From: Clostridia bacterium
GTDB lineage: Bacteria > Bacillota > Clostridia > Christensenellales > Aristaeellaceae
Assembly (NCBI GenBank): GCA_017404985.1
Contig: JAFRBK010000009.1
Location: forward strand, 123,409 to 187,408
Length of the DNA stretch: 64,000 nucleotides
Reading direction: 5' to 3'
The notes beneath the pieces are model-generated. The model was given only the letters and a program-made list of their open reading frames with translations, made no database searches and was not told where the DNA came from. How positions within the stretch are numbered: the first letter of the stretch is position 1; each line of letters starts with the position of its first letter. The translations under genes were made by a program, and so were the position numbers. Shown here one piece after another: positions 52,901-61,789 of the stretch.

Positions 52901-52929
52901 TTGCGGAAGAACCAAAACGCTGATATCAT
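52901..52929 (+). promoter_or_regulatory. Promoter of the dehydrogenase/PreA operon
   Basis: TTGCGG (52901-52906) and TATCAT (52924-52929) with a 17-bp spacer, right behind the terminator and 41 bases before the next ATG. Confidence 0.6.
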
Positions 52930-52970
52930 TTTTTCAGCGGAACAGACAACATGCGAAAGGAAGAAAAAAG

Positions 52971-54134
52971 ATGGCAGAACAGGTTCGACTTGGCATCATC
53001 GGCATCGGCAACCAGGGATCCACCTATGCCCGCAACTTCGTAAAGGACTGGGTGCCGGACATCCGGCTGGCCGCCATTGCCGATATCAATCCGGCCCGAA
53101 TCGCATGGGCCAAAGAGAATGTTTCTCCGGAGATCGCATATTTTGACGACGCTGTTACCATGCTCGACAGCGGGCTGATTGACGCCTGCGTTATCGCCAT
53201 CCCGCACTACGACCATCCCCGCTACGTGATGGAATGCCTGCACCGCGGTATCCATGTGATGTGCGAGAAGCCAGCGGGGGTTTATACAAACCAGGTTCGC
53301 AGGATGAACGAAGAGGCAAAAAAGTATCCGGATGTCGTATTTGCCATGATGTTCAACCAGCGGACCAACTGCGTATACCGGAAGATGCGGGAGCTGATTC
53401 AGAGCGGGAAATACGGCCGGGTCCGCCGTGCCAACTGGATCATCACCAACTGGTACCGCAGCCAGTACTACTACGACAGCGGAGACTGGCGGGCTACCTG
53501 GGCAGGGGAAGGCGGCGGCGTGCTGCTGAACCAATGCCCCCATCAGCTGGACCTGTGGCAGTGGATTCTGGGAATGCCGAAAAAGGTGCAGAGCTTCATG
53601 CACTACGGCCAGTGGCACGATATCGAGGTCGAGGACGACGTGACCACCTACATGGAATACGAGGACGGGCATACCGGCGTATTCGTTACTTCCACCGGCG
53701 ACCCGCACGGGACCAACCGCTTCGAGGTGCAGATGGACGGCGCCCAGCTGGTCTGCGAGAACGACGTGCTGACGCTGTATGAGCTCGAAGAGCTTGAACA
53801 GGACTGGACCGTGAACAACAAAATCCCCTTCGCACAGGTTCCCGGAAAGGAAATCACCGTGGAAACCGACGGGCTGAACCCGCAGCACCAGGGCGTATTT
53901 GCCGCCTTCGCCGGAAGGATTCTTCGCGGGGAGCCGCTGGTGGCCGGCGGGGAGGAAGGCATCAACGGGCTGACGCTTTCCAACGCTATGCACCTGTCCG
54001 CTTTCCTTGGGCACCCCGTGGAGCTTCCCTTCGATGAGGACCTGTTTGAGCGCGAACTGCGGAAGCGCATTGCTACCTCCCGCAGAAAGGAAACTTCCGG
54101 CGGCGTGTTTGCGGACACCGCGGGGACCTACTGA
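52971..54134 (+). CDS. Gfo/Idh/MocA-family oxidoreductase 3
   Basis: A 387-aa protein. Rossmann start RLGIIGIGNQGSTYARNFVK, EKPAG motif (GIHVMCEKPAGVYTNQVR), and ITNWYRSQYYYDSGDWRATW followed by GEGGGVLLNQCPHQLDLWQW in the substrate domain. This last block is nearly shared with the next gene, so the two are paralogues that probably act on related substrates or as a mixed oligomer. The ATG at 52971 has AAAGGAAG upstream; in-frame codons before it overlap the terminator and promoter and are not translated. Confidence 0.9.
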   Translation: MAEQVRLGIIGIGNQGSTYARNFVKDWVPDIRLAAIADINPARIAWAKENVSPEIAYFDDAVTMLDSGLIDACVIAIPHYDHPRYVMECLHRGIHVMCEKPAGVYTNQVRRMNEEAKKYPDVVFAMMFNQRTNCVYRKMRELIQSGKYGRVRRANWIITNWYRSQYYYDSGDWRATWAGEGGGVLLNQCPHQLDLWQWILGMPKKVQSFMHYGQWHDIEVEDDVTTYMEYEDGHTGVFVTSTGDPHGTNRFEVQMDGAQLVCENDVLTLYELEELEQDWTVNNKIPFAQVPGKEITVETDGLNPQHQGVFAAFAGRILRGEPLVAGGEEGINGLTLSNAMHLSAFLGHPVELPFDEDLFERELRKRIATSRRKETSGGVFADTAGTY

Positions 54135-54189
54135 CCAGCATCCGCCATGGGCTGGCCTGTGAACGATGCTGTAAAGGAGCCTTTGGAAC

Positions 54190-55374
54190 ATGAATGATAT
54201 TCTCCGCGCTGCCGTGGTCGGAATCGGAAATATGGGCAGCGCCCATGCGCGGTGCATCCATTCCGGGGCGATCGCCGGCATGCGCCTTACCGCTGTATGC
54301 GACCTTCGGCCGGCCCGCCTCGCCTGGGCGGAAACGGAACTGCCGGGGGTACGGGTTTTTTCCGACTATCATGAGCTGATTGCTTCCGGAGAAGCGGACG
54401 CTGTGGTGATCGCCGTGCCCCATCCGCTGCACAGCATGATGGCCGTAGAGGCCCTGAAGGCCGGCTTTCACGTGCTGAGTGAAAAGCCGCTGGACATCCG
54501 CCTTTCCGCCGCCCGCGAAGCGGTTGAAACAGGAAAGGCTGCGGGAAAGGTGTTCGCGGTCATGCTGAACCAACGGACAAACCCCATTTTTCAGAAAGCG
54601 CGGGCGCTGATTATCGGGGGCCGGCTCGGGGAAATCAAACGAAGCGTGTGGATCATAACCAACTGGTACCGCACCCAACACTACTATGACAGCGGGGAAT
54701 GGCGGGCTACCTGGATCGGGGAGGGCGGCGGCGTGCTGCTGAACCAGGCGCCGCACAACCTGGACCTGTGGCAGTGGATCTGCGGGATGCCTGACGAAAT
54801 CACCGCCCGATGCGACATGGCGCGGTACCATCACGTGGAGGTGGAGGACGACGCGACGATTCTGGCCCACTACGCTAACGGCGCCACAGGCTGCTTCATT
54901 ACTTCCACGGGGGAATATCCCGGCACGAACCGGCTGGAAATCAGCGGAACAAAGGGAAAAATCGTGCTGGAGGATGGAAAGCTGAAGTCCTGGCTGCTGA
55001 AGGAGGACGAAGAGATCGTCCGCTTTTCCTCCGGCATGGACTCCCCGAAGATTCCGCTGGACTATTCCGAATGGAAGCCGGAGTCAGCACCTTCCGCCCA
55101 CGCCGGCATTCTGCAGAATTTCGCCGACGCAGTTCTGAAGGGCACACCGCTGCTGTCCCCGGCAGAGGACGGGCTGAATGAACTGGCCCTGTCCAACGCG
55201 GCCTATCTTTCCGCCTGGCAGGGCGGCATCCCCGTAACGGTTCCGCCGGATGAGAAAACATTCAACAAACTGCTGGAGGAACGCCAGGCAGTATCCCGGG
55301 GCCCCGGACAGGCCCCCGCCGCCGGACATGAAATCAGCGGAGAGTATTCCGACCGGTGGCAGGTGAAATGGTGA
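54190..55374 (+). CDS. Gfo/Idh/MocA-family oxidoreductase 4
   Basis: A 394-aa paralogue of the previous gene: RAAVVGIGNMGSAHARCIHS, SEKPLDIRLSAAREAVETG, ITNWYRTQHYYDSGEWRATW, then GEGGGVLLNQAPHNLDLWQW. Later regions also align (TSTGEYPGTNRLEISG against TSTGDPHGTNRFEVQM). AAGGAG lies before the ATG, 55 bases after the previous stop. A tandem duplication within the operon is likely. The substrate is unknown; context suggests a sugar brought in by ABC system 2. Confidence 0.9.
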   Translation: MNDILRAAVVGIGNMGSAHARCIHSGAIAGMRLTAVCDLRPARLAWAETELPGVRVFSDYHELIASGEADAVVIAVPHPLHSMMAVEALKAGFHVLSEKPLDIRLSAAREAVETGKAAGKVFAVMLNQRTNPIFQKARALIIGGRLGEIKRSVWIITNWYRTQHYYDSGEWRATWIGEGGGVLLNQAPHNLDLWQWICGMPDEITARCDMARYHHVEVEDDATILAHYANGATGCFITSTGEYPGTNRLEISGTKGKIVLEDGKLKSWLLKEDEEIVRFSSGMDSPKIPLDYSEWKPESAPSAHAGILQNFADAVLKGTPLLSPAEDGLNELALSNAAYLSAWQGGIPVTVPPDEKTFNKLLEERQAVSRGPGQAPAAGHEISGEYSDRWQVKW

Positions 55375-55408
55375 ACCCTGTTACTACATCAGCGAAGGAG
55401 ATACGCAT

Positions 55409-56914
55409 ATGATTCACAATGAGCCAATGATTCGCCGGGCGGACATGATTCGCTGCATTCTGTGCAAAGACGCTCCCTGCGATACCCCCTGCAAAAAGCA
55501 GATTGGGCCTTCCAGCCTGCTGCGTAAAATCTGGTTCCGCAACGAGCAGACAGCAGTGACTATGCTGCCGGAGGAGAATCCCTGCCTGACCTGCAAGGCG
55601 CCCTGCGAAGAGGCATGCGTCCGGCCCGGGGAGGTTCCGATCCGAGAGCTGGTAAACCGCCTGTACTACCAGGTGAAACCGGAAGCGGAAACGCCGCTGC
55701 CGAAAGACGAAAGCGCCCTGCAGTGCGACATATGCGGTATTCCGCTGGAAAACCCCTTCCTGCTGTCTTCTTCGGTGGTGGCCAGCAGCTACGACATGTG
55801 TGCACGGGCTTTCGAAGCCGGATGGGCGGGCATCTGCTACAAAACGGTATGCACCCTGGACATCCGGGAGGCGTCGCCCCGATTCTCCGCTTTGGCCGGG
55901 GACAGCGGGAGCATTGCCGGTTTCAAGAATATCGAGCAGCTTTCTCCCCGCAGCGTGGACGAAAACATGAGCATCTTCCGGGAGCTGAAGAAGAACTATC
56001 CGTCCAAATTCATCCTGGCATCTATTATGGGCAAGGATGAGGAGGAGTGGGGAACGCTGGCCCACCAGTGCGAGGAGAACGGCGCGGATGCCGTGGAGCT
56101 GAATTTTTCCTGTCCCAACATGATGGAAGGCGGCCTGGGATCGGATATCGGCCAGGTACCGGAGCTGGTGGAACGGTTCACTGCCTCCGCAAAGCGTGCC
56201 TGCAGGATTCCCGTGCTGGCGAAGCTGACCCCCAACGTGGCCTCTATGAATCCTGCGGCGGAAGCGGCCATCCGGGGCGGAGCTGACGGCATCGCCGCCA
56301 TCAATACGATCAAATCGGTTGTGGGGCTGAACATTCACACGTATGTTTCCTCTCCGTCCGTACACGGGCACTCCGCTATCGGCGGATACAGCGGCAATGC
56401 CGTGAAGCCGATTGCCCTCCGCTTTATCGGCGAGCTGGGCCTGAATCCCAAGATGAAGGGAATGCACCTGACGGCGATGGGCGGCGTGGAAACCTGGCAG
56501 GATGCGGTGGAATTCATGCTGCTCGGAGGCGGAAGCATCCAGGTGACTACCGCTGTGATGCAATACGGGTACCAAATCATCGACGACCTGAAATCCGGGC
56601 TGAACCTGTATCTGGCGGAGATGGGATTCCACAACGTACGGGAAGTCATCGGCCTGGGGCTCGATTCCCTGCACGGGCACACGGACACGCTGGAACGAAA
56701 CTCCGTTCTTTTTCCTGAATTTATCCGGGAGCGCTGCGTCGGCTGCGGGCGCTGCGAGATTTCCTGCAGCGACGGCGGGCACCAGGCCATCCGGCTGAAC
56801 GAAGAACGGAAACCTATCCTGGACGGAAAGCGCTGCGTCGGCTGCCACCTGTGCATTCTGGTATGCCCGGAACGCGCTATCCGCCCCGGCAAAAAGAGAA
56901 TACAAAAAAAATGA
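55409..56914 (+). CDS. preA: NAD-dependent dihydropyrimidine dehydrogenase subunit PreA-like, Fe-S flavoprotein
   Basis: A 501-aa protein of the dihydroorotate/dihydropyrimidine dehydrogenase group. An N-terminal Cys-rich segment (CILCKDAPCDTPCKK, CLTCKAPCEEACVRPG; residues 16-70) resembles the Fe-S part of eukaryotic DPD. The FMN barrel (105-420) has NPFLLSSSVVASSYDMCARA, VELNFSCPNMMEGGLG and LTAMGGVETWQDAVEFMLLG. Two 4Fe-4S motifs end it: CVGCGRCEISCSDGG and CVGCHLCILVCPERA. Known PreA works with PreT to reduce uracil and thymine; no preT is here, and the extra N-terminal cysteines may replace part of it. GAAGGAGAT precedes the ATG. Its place behind two sugar-type dehydrogenases is unusual. 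Confidence 0.85.
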   Translation: MIHNEPMIRRADMIRCILCKDAPCDTPCKKQIGPSSLLRKIWFRNEQTAVTMLPEENPCLTCKAPCEEACVRPGEVPIRELVNRLYYQVKPEAETPLPKDESALQCDICGIPLENPFLLSSSVVASSYDMCARAFEAGWAGICYKTVCTLDIREASPRFSALAGDSGSIAGFKNIEQLSPRSVDENMSIFRELKKNYPSKFILASIMGKDEEEWGTLAHQCEENGADAVELNFSCPNMMEGGLGSDIGQVPELVERFTASAKRACRIPVLAKLTPNVASMNPAAEAAIRGGADGIAAINTIKSVVGLNIHTYVSSPSVHGHSAIGGYSGNAVKPIALRFIGELGLNPKMKGMHLTAMGGVETWQDAVEFMLLGGGSIQVTTAVMQYGYQIIDDLKSGLNLYLAEMGFHNVREVIGLGLDSLHGHTDTLERNSVLFPEFIRERCVGCGRCEISCSDGGHQAIRLNEERKPILDGKRCVGCHLCILVCPERAIRPGKKRIQKK

Positions 56915-56996
56915 TGCCTTCCGGGCGGCTGTCATAAAACAGTTTTATTGAAAAACTGGTATCTAACTTGGTTGAAAGCCAGTGTTTTCAAGGCTC

Positions 56997-57027
56997 ACAG
57001 CGTGATTTCGGTCACGCTGTTTGCTTT
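56997..57027 (+). terminator. Hairpin at the preA/recombinase junction
   Basis: ACAGCGTGA (56997-57005) and TCACGCTGT (57012-57020) form a 9-bp stem with a six-base loop, followed by TTGCTTTT. It can end the rightward preA transcript; the recombinase stop codon lies in its right arm. Confidence 0.6.
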
Positions 57028-58727
57028 TCTGTCAGTCCATTGATCGGGATGAAGCCGACGCAATTGTACTCGATATGGATGCTCTGCTCCCTGCGTCCGC
57101 TGCTCCTGTCAGGAGCTCCCACATAGATCGCCTTGATCAGATCGTGCAGGATATACCCATCCAGCTTGTCGATCTGCCCATAAGCCTTGATCTTCTCAAT
57201 GAACTGTTCGAGGCTTTCCTGATTCTTTTCCTGTGCTTCCATCTTCTGACGAAGATCATTCACTTCCGCTTCCAGCTGCTTCTGTTCCGCTTCATAGCTG
57301 GCACTCAGCATCTCGTAGCGCTCATCACTCAGGCGTCCGCCGGCATTGTCCTCATAGATCTTCATGAACAGGCGCTTCAGCTCGGAAATACGCTTTTCAT
57401 CCTTGCTGATCTGCGCTTGACAGTTTTTCAGCTGCTCCGCGCTTGCCTGTTCCCGGACTCTGATCATCATTTCCCGGAAATGATCCTCATAGCGCAGCAC
57501 ATGGTTTGTCACAAATTGAATGTGCTTCAGGACTAACTGTTCCAGAACCACGGCGCGGATATAATGCCCGCGGCATCTGGTATTGCTTGACCTGTACGTG
57601 GAGCATTCAAAGAAATCCTGATTGGGTTTGAATGTCCGGCTTGAGCAGAAGTAAAGCTTGCCTTTACAGTCCGCACAGAATACCAGCCCGGAAAAGATAC
57701 TGCTTTTTCCTGTTCTGGTCTGCCGGTGCCGATGCTGACGAATTTCCTGCACTCTCTCAAAGACTTCCGGATCAATAATGGCTTCGTGCTGATTCGGGAA
57801 GATTGCCCATTTCTCTTTGTCATTATCCCGCTTCTTTGTGTCCCATATGGAGAGGGAGTATGTTTTGAAGTTTACAACACACCCGGTATATTCCAGTTTT
57901 TCCAGGATGCTGACAACTTCGGCTCCGCTCCAGTGATACGGGTCTTCCGGAATTTTGTTGGGATGATTAATGCCCAACTGCTGTTTGTGGACTGCCGGCG
58001 TCGGGATCTTCTCAGCCTTCAGCTGCTTCGCGATCTGATTAGGTCCCCGTCCTTCCATGCACAGATCGAAGATGTGACGGACAACATCTGCCGCTTCAGG
58101 ATCAACAATCCAGTGCTTGGTATTTTCAGGATCTTTCAGATATCCGTACGGGACATTGGTGGTCAGCGTAATCCCTTTTTCGCCTTTAGCTTTGTTGACT
58201 GCTCGGATCTTACGGCTGGTATCCCTGGCAAAGAACTCATTGAACCAGTTTTTGATTCCGGCAAAGTCGTTGTTCACGCTGGTCTGATCAATGGAATCAT
58301 AGTTATCGTTAATTGCGATATACCTGACGCCATGCTCAGGGAAGGTAAAGTTGGTGTACAGTCCGACCATCGCTTGATTTCTGCCAAGCCGGGAAAGATC
58401 CTTGGTAATCAAAACTCCAACTTTTCCAGCTTCGATTTCAGCCAGCATTTTCTGGAACTCAGGCCGATCAAAATTGGTTCCGCTGTAGCCATCGTCCACA
58501 AAGAAAACCGGATTCGGGAAACGATGTTCCCTTGCGTACCGGAGCAGTATGTCCTTCTGATGTTCAATGGATACGCTATCTCCGAAACGCTCATCCTCCT
58601 GAGAGAGTCTGCAATAAAGTGCGGTGATTTTGTTCCCTGACAATGTCTTTTCCTCCTTCTCTGTCAGGGTGTCTTGCGGTACAGGATTGGTCGGGTTCAT
58701 CATATCATATTTCTCTTCCGGTGTCAT
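57012..58727 (-). CDS. Large serine recombinase (TnpX/TndX type)
   Basis: A 571-aa site-specific recombinase. The resolvase domain has the catalytic serine in ALYCRLSQEDE (S42) and TKDLSRLGRNQAMVG. The recombinase domain spans about 190-300 (KIRAVNKAKGEKGITLTTNV, VPYGY). A zinc ribbon (FCADCKGKLYFC..., FECSTYRSSNTRCRGHYI) is followed by a coiled coil (about 420-505) and a DUF4368-like end. It excises and integrates the element through a circular form. GGAGG lies upstream of the ATG; four bases separate it from the TnpW-like gene. Confidence 0.95.
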   Translation of the reverse strand: MTPEEKYDMMNPTNPVPQDTLTEKEEKTLSGNKITALYCRLSQEDERFGDSVSIEHQKDILLRYAREHRFPNPVFFVDDGYSGTNFDRPEFQKMLAEIEAGKVGVLITKDLSRLGRNQAMVGLYTNFTFPEHGVRYIAINDNYDSIDQTSVNNDFAGIKNWFNEFFARDTSRKIRAVNKAKGEKGITLTTNVPYGYLKDPENTKHWIVDPEAADVVRHIFDLCMEGRGPNQIAKQLKAEKIPTPAVHKQQLGINHPNKIPEDPYHWSGAEVVSILEKLEYTGCVVNFKTYSLSIWDTKKRDNDKEKWAIFPNQHEAIIDPEVFERVQEIRQHRHRQTRTGKSSIFSGLVFCADCKGKLYFCSSRTFKPNQDFFECSTYRSSNTRCRGHYIRAVVLEQLVLKHIQFVTNHVLRYEDHFREMMIRVREQASAEQLKNCQAQISKDEKRISELKRLFMKIYEDNAGGRLSDERYEMLSASYEAEQKQLEAEVNDLRQKMEAQEKNQESLEQFIEKIKAYGQIDKLDGYILHDLIKAIYVGAPDRSSGRREQSIHIEYNCVGFIPINGLTEKQTA

Positions 58728-58730
58728 GGG

Positions 58731-58976
58731 TCATCCCTCCGTTTCTTCATCGGTTTCATCAGATTCTTCGGATTTATTCGAAGCGCCAGTTGCTTTTCTT
58801 TCCATGATCCGTTCCAGATTCCGGTAAATCGATTCCGTGCCCTCATAACTGCCGGTAACGATATAGGTCGTTCCGTGAATGACTTCCATGACAGTCATTT
58901 CCGGAATCCAGTAAGCGGATTCATTCTTTACGTGGACCGTTCCGTTTCCATCGATGGTAAATCTACCAATACTCAT
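58731..58976 (-). CDS. TnpW-like transposon-encoded small protein
   Basis: An 81-aa protein. ATG 58976 is eight bases behind AAGGAGG; an ATG at 58982 is too close. The middle (TTYIVTGSYEGTESIYRNLE) resembles the short TnpW proteins found beside recombinases in Tn4451-like elements. The C-terminus is acidic (SEESDETDEETEG). Its stop lies four bases from the recombinase start. Function unproven; a role in excision control is often supposed. Confidence 0.65.
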   Translation of the reverse strand: MSIGRFTIDGNGTVHVKNESAYWIPEMTVMEVIHGTTYIVTGSYEGTESIYRNLERIMERKATGASNKSEESDETDEETEG

Positions 58977-58989
58977 TTTCATTTCCTCC

Positions 58990-60591
58990 TTAACGTTCCC
59001 CAATATTTTGCTCGGGTTTTTTCCGGGATCTTTCGGCATCCCTGGCCGTACTTTCGGAATGCGCCTTCCGGAGCAGTTCATGAATGGATTCTTTCTTCTC
59101 AGGCTTACGCAGGGTCTCTGCTTCAGCTTTTTCAGGTTTTATCTCAGCTTTTTCAGCATCCGACTTCTGAACGGTTTCCACACAGTCAATGATCTTCCTT
59201 ACAACTGCCGGATCAATGTCCTCGCTGATCAGTTCGGCGTTGATCCGTTCACGTTTAGCGGCCAGCTCCTCCTTTTCATTCTTCAGCCGTTTCATATCAT
59301 CCGGCGTCAGATTGTTTGCCCGCATATACCGAAGAGATTTCCGGAACGAATCCAGTTCTTCCTGGTGCTCCTCAGCATACTTTTTCTGTGTGCTGGCAAA
59401 CCCTTTCTTGCTCTGCTGAACAATCGGCAGGAGCTTGTCATGGTTTTCCAGGTGTTTCAGGGCGGTTTCCAGACGATGGTTTTCTTTTCCGATCTCTTTC
59501 AGCCGATCAAACTGCGCCTGGTATTTTCCGATAAAGTCCCTGAACTCCGTCAGCGTTCCTACCTTGTGATGGGTCATCCACGCAATGACGCTGCCCAGAA
59601 GCTTCACATCATTCACGCTGGCTTTTTCCCGGGCCGCGTGGCTCCATTCCGACCGTCCCTGTTTACGGATCGTGTTGTATTTCACAACGTAATCCGAGAG
59701 CAAAGGCTCAGGCTTTTCGGGTTTTCTTGCGCGGAGCTGCTTCATCTTTTCGATGGCATCCCTGATCCGCTGGCCAATTTCCATAATCAGTTTCTTCAAG
59801 TTCAACACCTTCCTGTTGTGCGCGATGATCTCCCGGTTATAATCACCGATCTCCGTCCGAAGGCCCTTTGCTTCCATGTGAGCGACAGCCGGACCGAGGT
59901 GAACCGTCGGCACGATTTCTTTTCCCTGTCGTTCATAAGAACGCAGGTCGATTCTTTCAGAGCAGTCCAGTTTTTCCAGCTTGCTGTTCACCAGATCTGC
60001 CCAGGATGACCGCCAGAGTTCCGCCTTGTCCTGATCGTTCCAGTCCACGGTATTCTCCTTATGGCTTTTCCAGTTTCCGGAGGGAAGCCGGATGCGATCG
60101 CCGTTTTCATCCAGGTCATAAACCTTTCTTGATTTCGGCAGCCAATTGCCCTTTTCGTCCATTGGACGCATCGTCAGCATGATATGTACATGCGGATTGC
60201 CATCGTGTTTGTCATGGATGGCATAATCAGCAATCATGCCTTTCGATACGAACTGCTCCTGACAAAATTCCCGGACAAGCTGTTCATGTTGATCGGCGGG
60301 AATTTCATTCGGCAGCGCGATGATGATGTCGCGGGAAAGCTGTGAGTTCCACTGCTTTTCCACTCTTTCGACAGCATTCCACAGCGTCTGCCGATCAGCG
60401 TAAGATTCGGGGGCGTTAGGCGGAAGAAGCACATCTTTTGCCATCACTTCAGCCGCCTTATAGTGGTAATATCTCATCCGCTGGTCGTATTCGCTGTACA
60501 GATTTTCACCGGACATATAAGCAGAGCCGGCAACAGCGGAATCGCCCCCGCTGCGTGAGCGGACAGAGATTTTAAAATGCGGACACGCCAT
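58990..60591 (-). CDS. MobA/MobL-family relaxase (MOBQ)
   Basis: A 533-aa mobilization relaxase. The N-terminal signature HFKISVRSRSGGDSAVAGSA is followed by the likely nicking tyrosine Y25. The metal-binding histidines are in GNPHVHIMLTMRP, and an upstream GMIADYAIHDKHDGN completes the motif. The C-terminal half is coiled-coil rich and ends in basic residues. It should nick one strand at an oriT just upstream and lead it to a recipient, using conjugation machinery of a helper element. The start at 60591 overlaps no gene; the proposed oriT is at 60620-60799. Confidence 0.93.
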   Translation of the reverse strand: MACPHFKISVRSRSGGDSAVAGSAYMSGENLYSEYDQRMRYYHYKAAEVMAKDVLLPPNAPESYADRQTLWNAVERVEKQWNSQLSRDIIIALPNEIPADQHEQLVREFCQEQFVSKGMIADYAIHDKHDGNPHVHIMLTMRPMDEKGNWLPKSRKVYDLDENGDRIRLPSGNWKSHKENTVDWNDQDKAELWRSSWADLVNSKLEKLDCSERIDLRSYERQGKEIVPTVHLGPAVAHMEAKGLRTEIGDYNREIIAHNRKVLNLKKLIMEIGQRIRDAIEKMKQLRARKPEKPEPLLSDYVVKYNTIRKQGRSEWSHAAREKASVNDVKLLGSVIAWMTHHKVGTLTEFRDFIGKYQAQFDRLKEIGKENHRLETALKHLENHDKLLPIVQQSKKGFASTQKKYAEEHQEELDSFRKSLRYMRANNLTPDDMKRLKNEKEELAAKRERINAELISEDIDPAVVRKIIDCVETVQKSDAEKAEIKPEKAEAETLRKPEKKESIHELLRKAHSESTARDAERSRKKPEQNIGER

Positions 60592-60619
60592 GCCGCGAAC
60601 ACTTCCTTTCTCGTTACTG

Positions 60620-60799
60620 GCTCTCTGCCTGTGTAAAAACGCAGGCAGAGAGCATGATTGGGGTAGCCGGTTTCCGGCGCAGGGGCAAGCCCCTGCTGAT
60701 GAAGATTCCGGCCGGAATCTTCATCTCAAAGCGAAGGCGAAAGCCGGAGCGCTGCCTCGCAGAGCGCAATTTGCACCGGGCACCGGTGTATAATTGCGC
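60620..60799. other. Candidate oriT region with four inverted repeats
   Basis: Between the relaxase and DUF3847 genes lie four inverted repeats: GCTCTCTGCCTG with CAGGCAGAGAGC (60620-60653); GCAGGGGC-AA-GCCCCTGC (60679-60696); a perfect 28-bp palindrome (60698-60725); and GCGCAATT with AATTGCGC (60764-60799). The last encloses CACCGGGCACCGGTG. The stretch ACCGGTGTATAATTGCGCC resembles the RSF1010/MOBQ nick region as I remember it (ACCGGTAA-x-TGCGCC). Place and structure suit oriT; nick position is inferred. Confidence 0.6.
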
Positions 60800-60816
60800 C
60801 TGATAAATCAGGACAG

Positions 60817-61155
60817 TTACCCAGTTTCCTCGCGCGCCGCCTCTTCCGCCAGCGCTTCGGTTGTTTCGCTGATCAGTTTGCTTTCCAGATTTCTGACGGA
60901 TTCGTAATGAAACGCCTCCTGCAGAACCCGGAAGACCTGATCGTTCGTGAGCAGCATGGGCTCCCTCAAAAACTTTTCCAGCATTCCGCCTCGGGTGTAA
61001 ATCCGATGATCCCGGGCTTTACGGTCAAGCCCTTTTCCTTTATGCCTGAGGATCCTGACCTGGTGGCGGTAATACCGTTCTTCGTCCTTCGCATTCTGGA
61101 TTTCCTGATTAATCCGATCCAGCTCGGACTGCATGGTTTCATTAACAGGGTCCAT
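60817..61155 (-). CDS. DUF3847-like mobilization accessory protein 1
   Basis: A 112-aa protein: N-terminal coiled coil (MQSELDRINQEIQNAKDEER), then basic RHKGKGLDRKARDHRIYTRG, then GGMLEKFLREPMLLTNDQVF and a helical end. The order matches DUF3847 proteins found beside relaxases. AAAGGAGA precedes the ATG. It probably helps the relaxase bind oriT (inference). Confidence 0.75.
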   Translation of the reverse strand: MDPVNETMQSELDRINQEIQNAKDEERYYRHQVRILRHKGKGLDRKARDHRIYTRGGMLEKFLREPMLLTNDQVFRVLQEAFHYESVRNLESKLISETTEALAEEAAREETG

Positions 61156-61182
61156 TGGTTTTTTCTCCTTTCTTCGGGAAAT

Positions 61183-61216
61183 GCAGAGAGCCGCTCGCGA
61201 TGGAGCGGCTCTCTGC
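61183..61216. repeat. 14-bp perfect inverted repeat between the DUF3847 genes
   Basis: GCAGAGAGCCGCTC (61183-61196) and GAGCGGCTCTCTGC (61203-61216). It has no T-run. Part of the arm (GCAGAGAG) also occurs in the hairpin at 60620-60653, so both may bind the same protein. Confidence 0.6.
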
Positions 61217-61235
61217 CGGTTCGGTTGGAAAACGG

Positions 61236-61565
61236 TTAAGCGGATTCCTCAGCTTTATCAGAAGCACTTCCTTCTTCAAGCGGGATTCCTTTACGCTTGC
61301 AGATCAGTTCGTCCAGTTTTTTCTGGCTGAAGCTGCTGCGGAACATCATCCCAAGCAGTGAAGTGATATCTTCGTTCTTCAGAACCAACGGTTCTTTCAG
61401 GAACGATTCCAGAATCATTCCGCGGGAAGAAAGACGTTCGGTTTCAGCCCTCTCCAGGAGCGTTTTCTTTTCCGCTTCCAGATCCTTTTTCTTTTGAGAA
61501 GCTTTTTTCAGCTTCTCTTCAGCCAGCTCCAGTTTCTGCAAAGTCTTTTCATAATTGCCGGTCAT
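61236..61565 (-). CDS. DUF3847-like mobilization accessory protein 2
   Basis: A 109-aa paralogue of the previous gene product: coiled coil LELAEEKLKKASQKKKDLEA, then SRGMILESFLKEPLVLKNED in the same place as GGMLEKFLREPMLLTNDQ. AAAGGGGGTGG precedes the ATG. Two tandem copies in one element suggest either dimer partners or a duplication. Confidence 0.75.
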   Translation of the reverse strand: MTGNYEKTLQKLELAEEKLKKASQKKKDLEAEKKTLLERAETERLSSRGMILESFLKEPLVLKNEDITSLLGMMFRSSFSQKKLDELICKRKGIPLEEGSASDKAEESA

Positions 61566-61664
61566 ATTTTTTCCACCCCCTTTCCGTCAGCCTTACGGCT
61601 GTTGATGCGCTTCATGCGTCCTCCTTTCCCGAACAGTAATGCTGTCCGAACTGTTTTTGAGCAC

Positions 61665-61691
61665 AAAAAAACCGCTGGTTTTGATCAGCGG
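61665..61691 (-). terminator. Terminator of the sigma-like gene
   Basis: CCGCTG (61672-61677) and CAGCGG (61686-61691) form a stem with an eight-base loop; on the reverse strand T7 follows (61665-61671). Confidence 0.75.
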
Positions 61692-61789
61692 CTTTGTCTG
61701 TCCGAAGGATCACCCTTCATAATGCAATCGACATAATGCCCCGGAAAATGTTCCAGAGCAAATAGATTTTTTTCATTTTTCTCATGACA

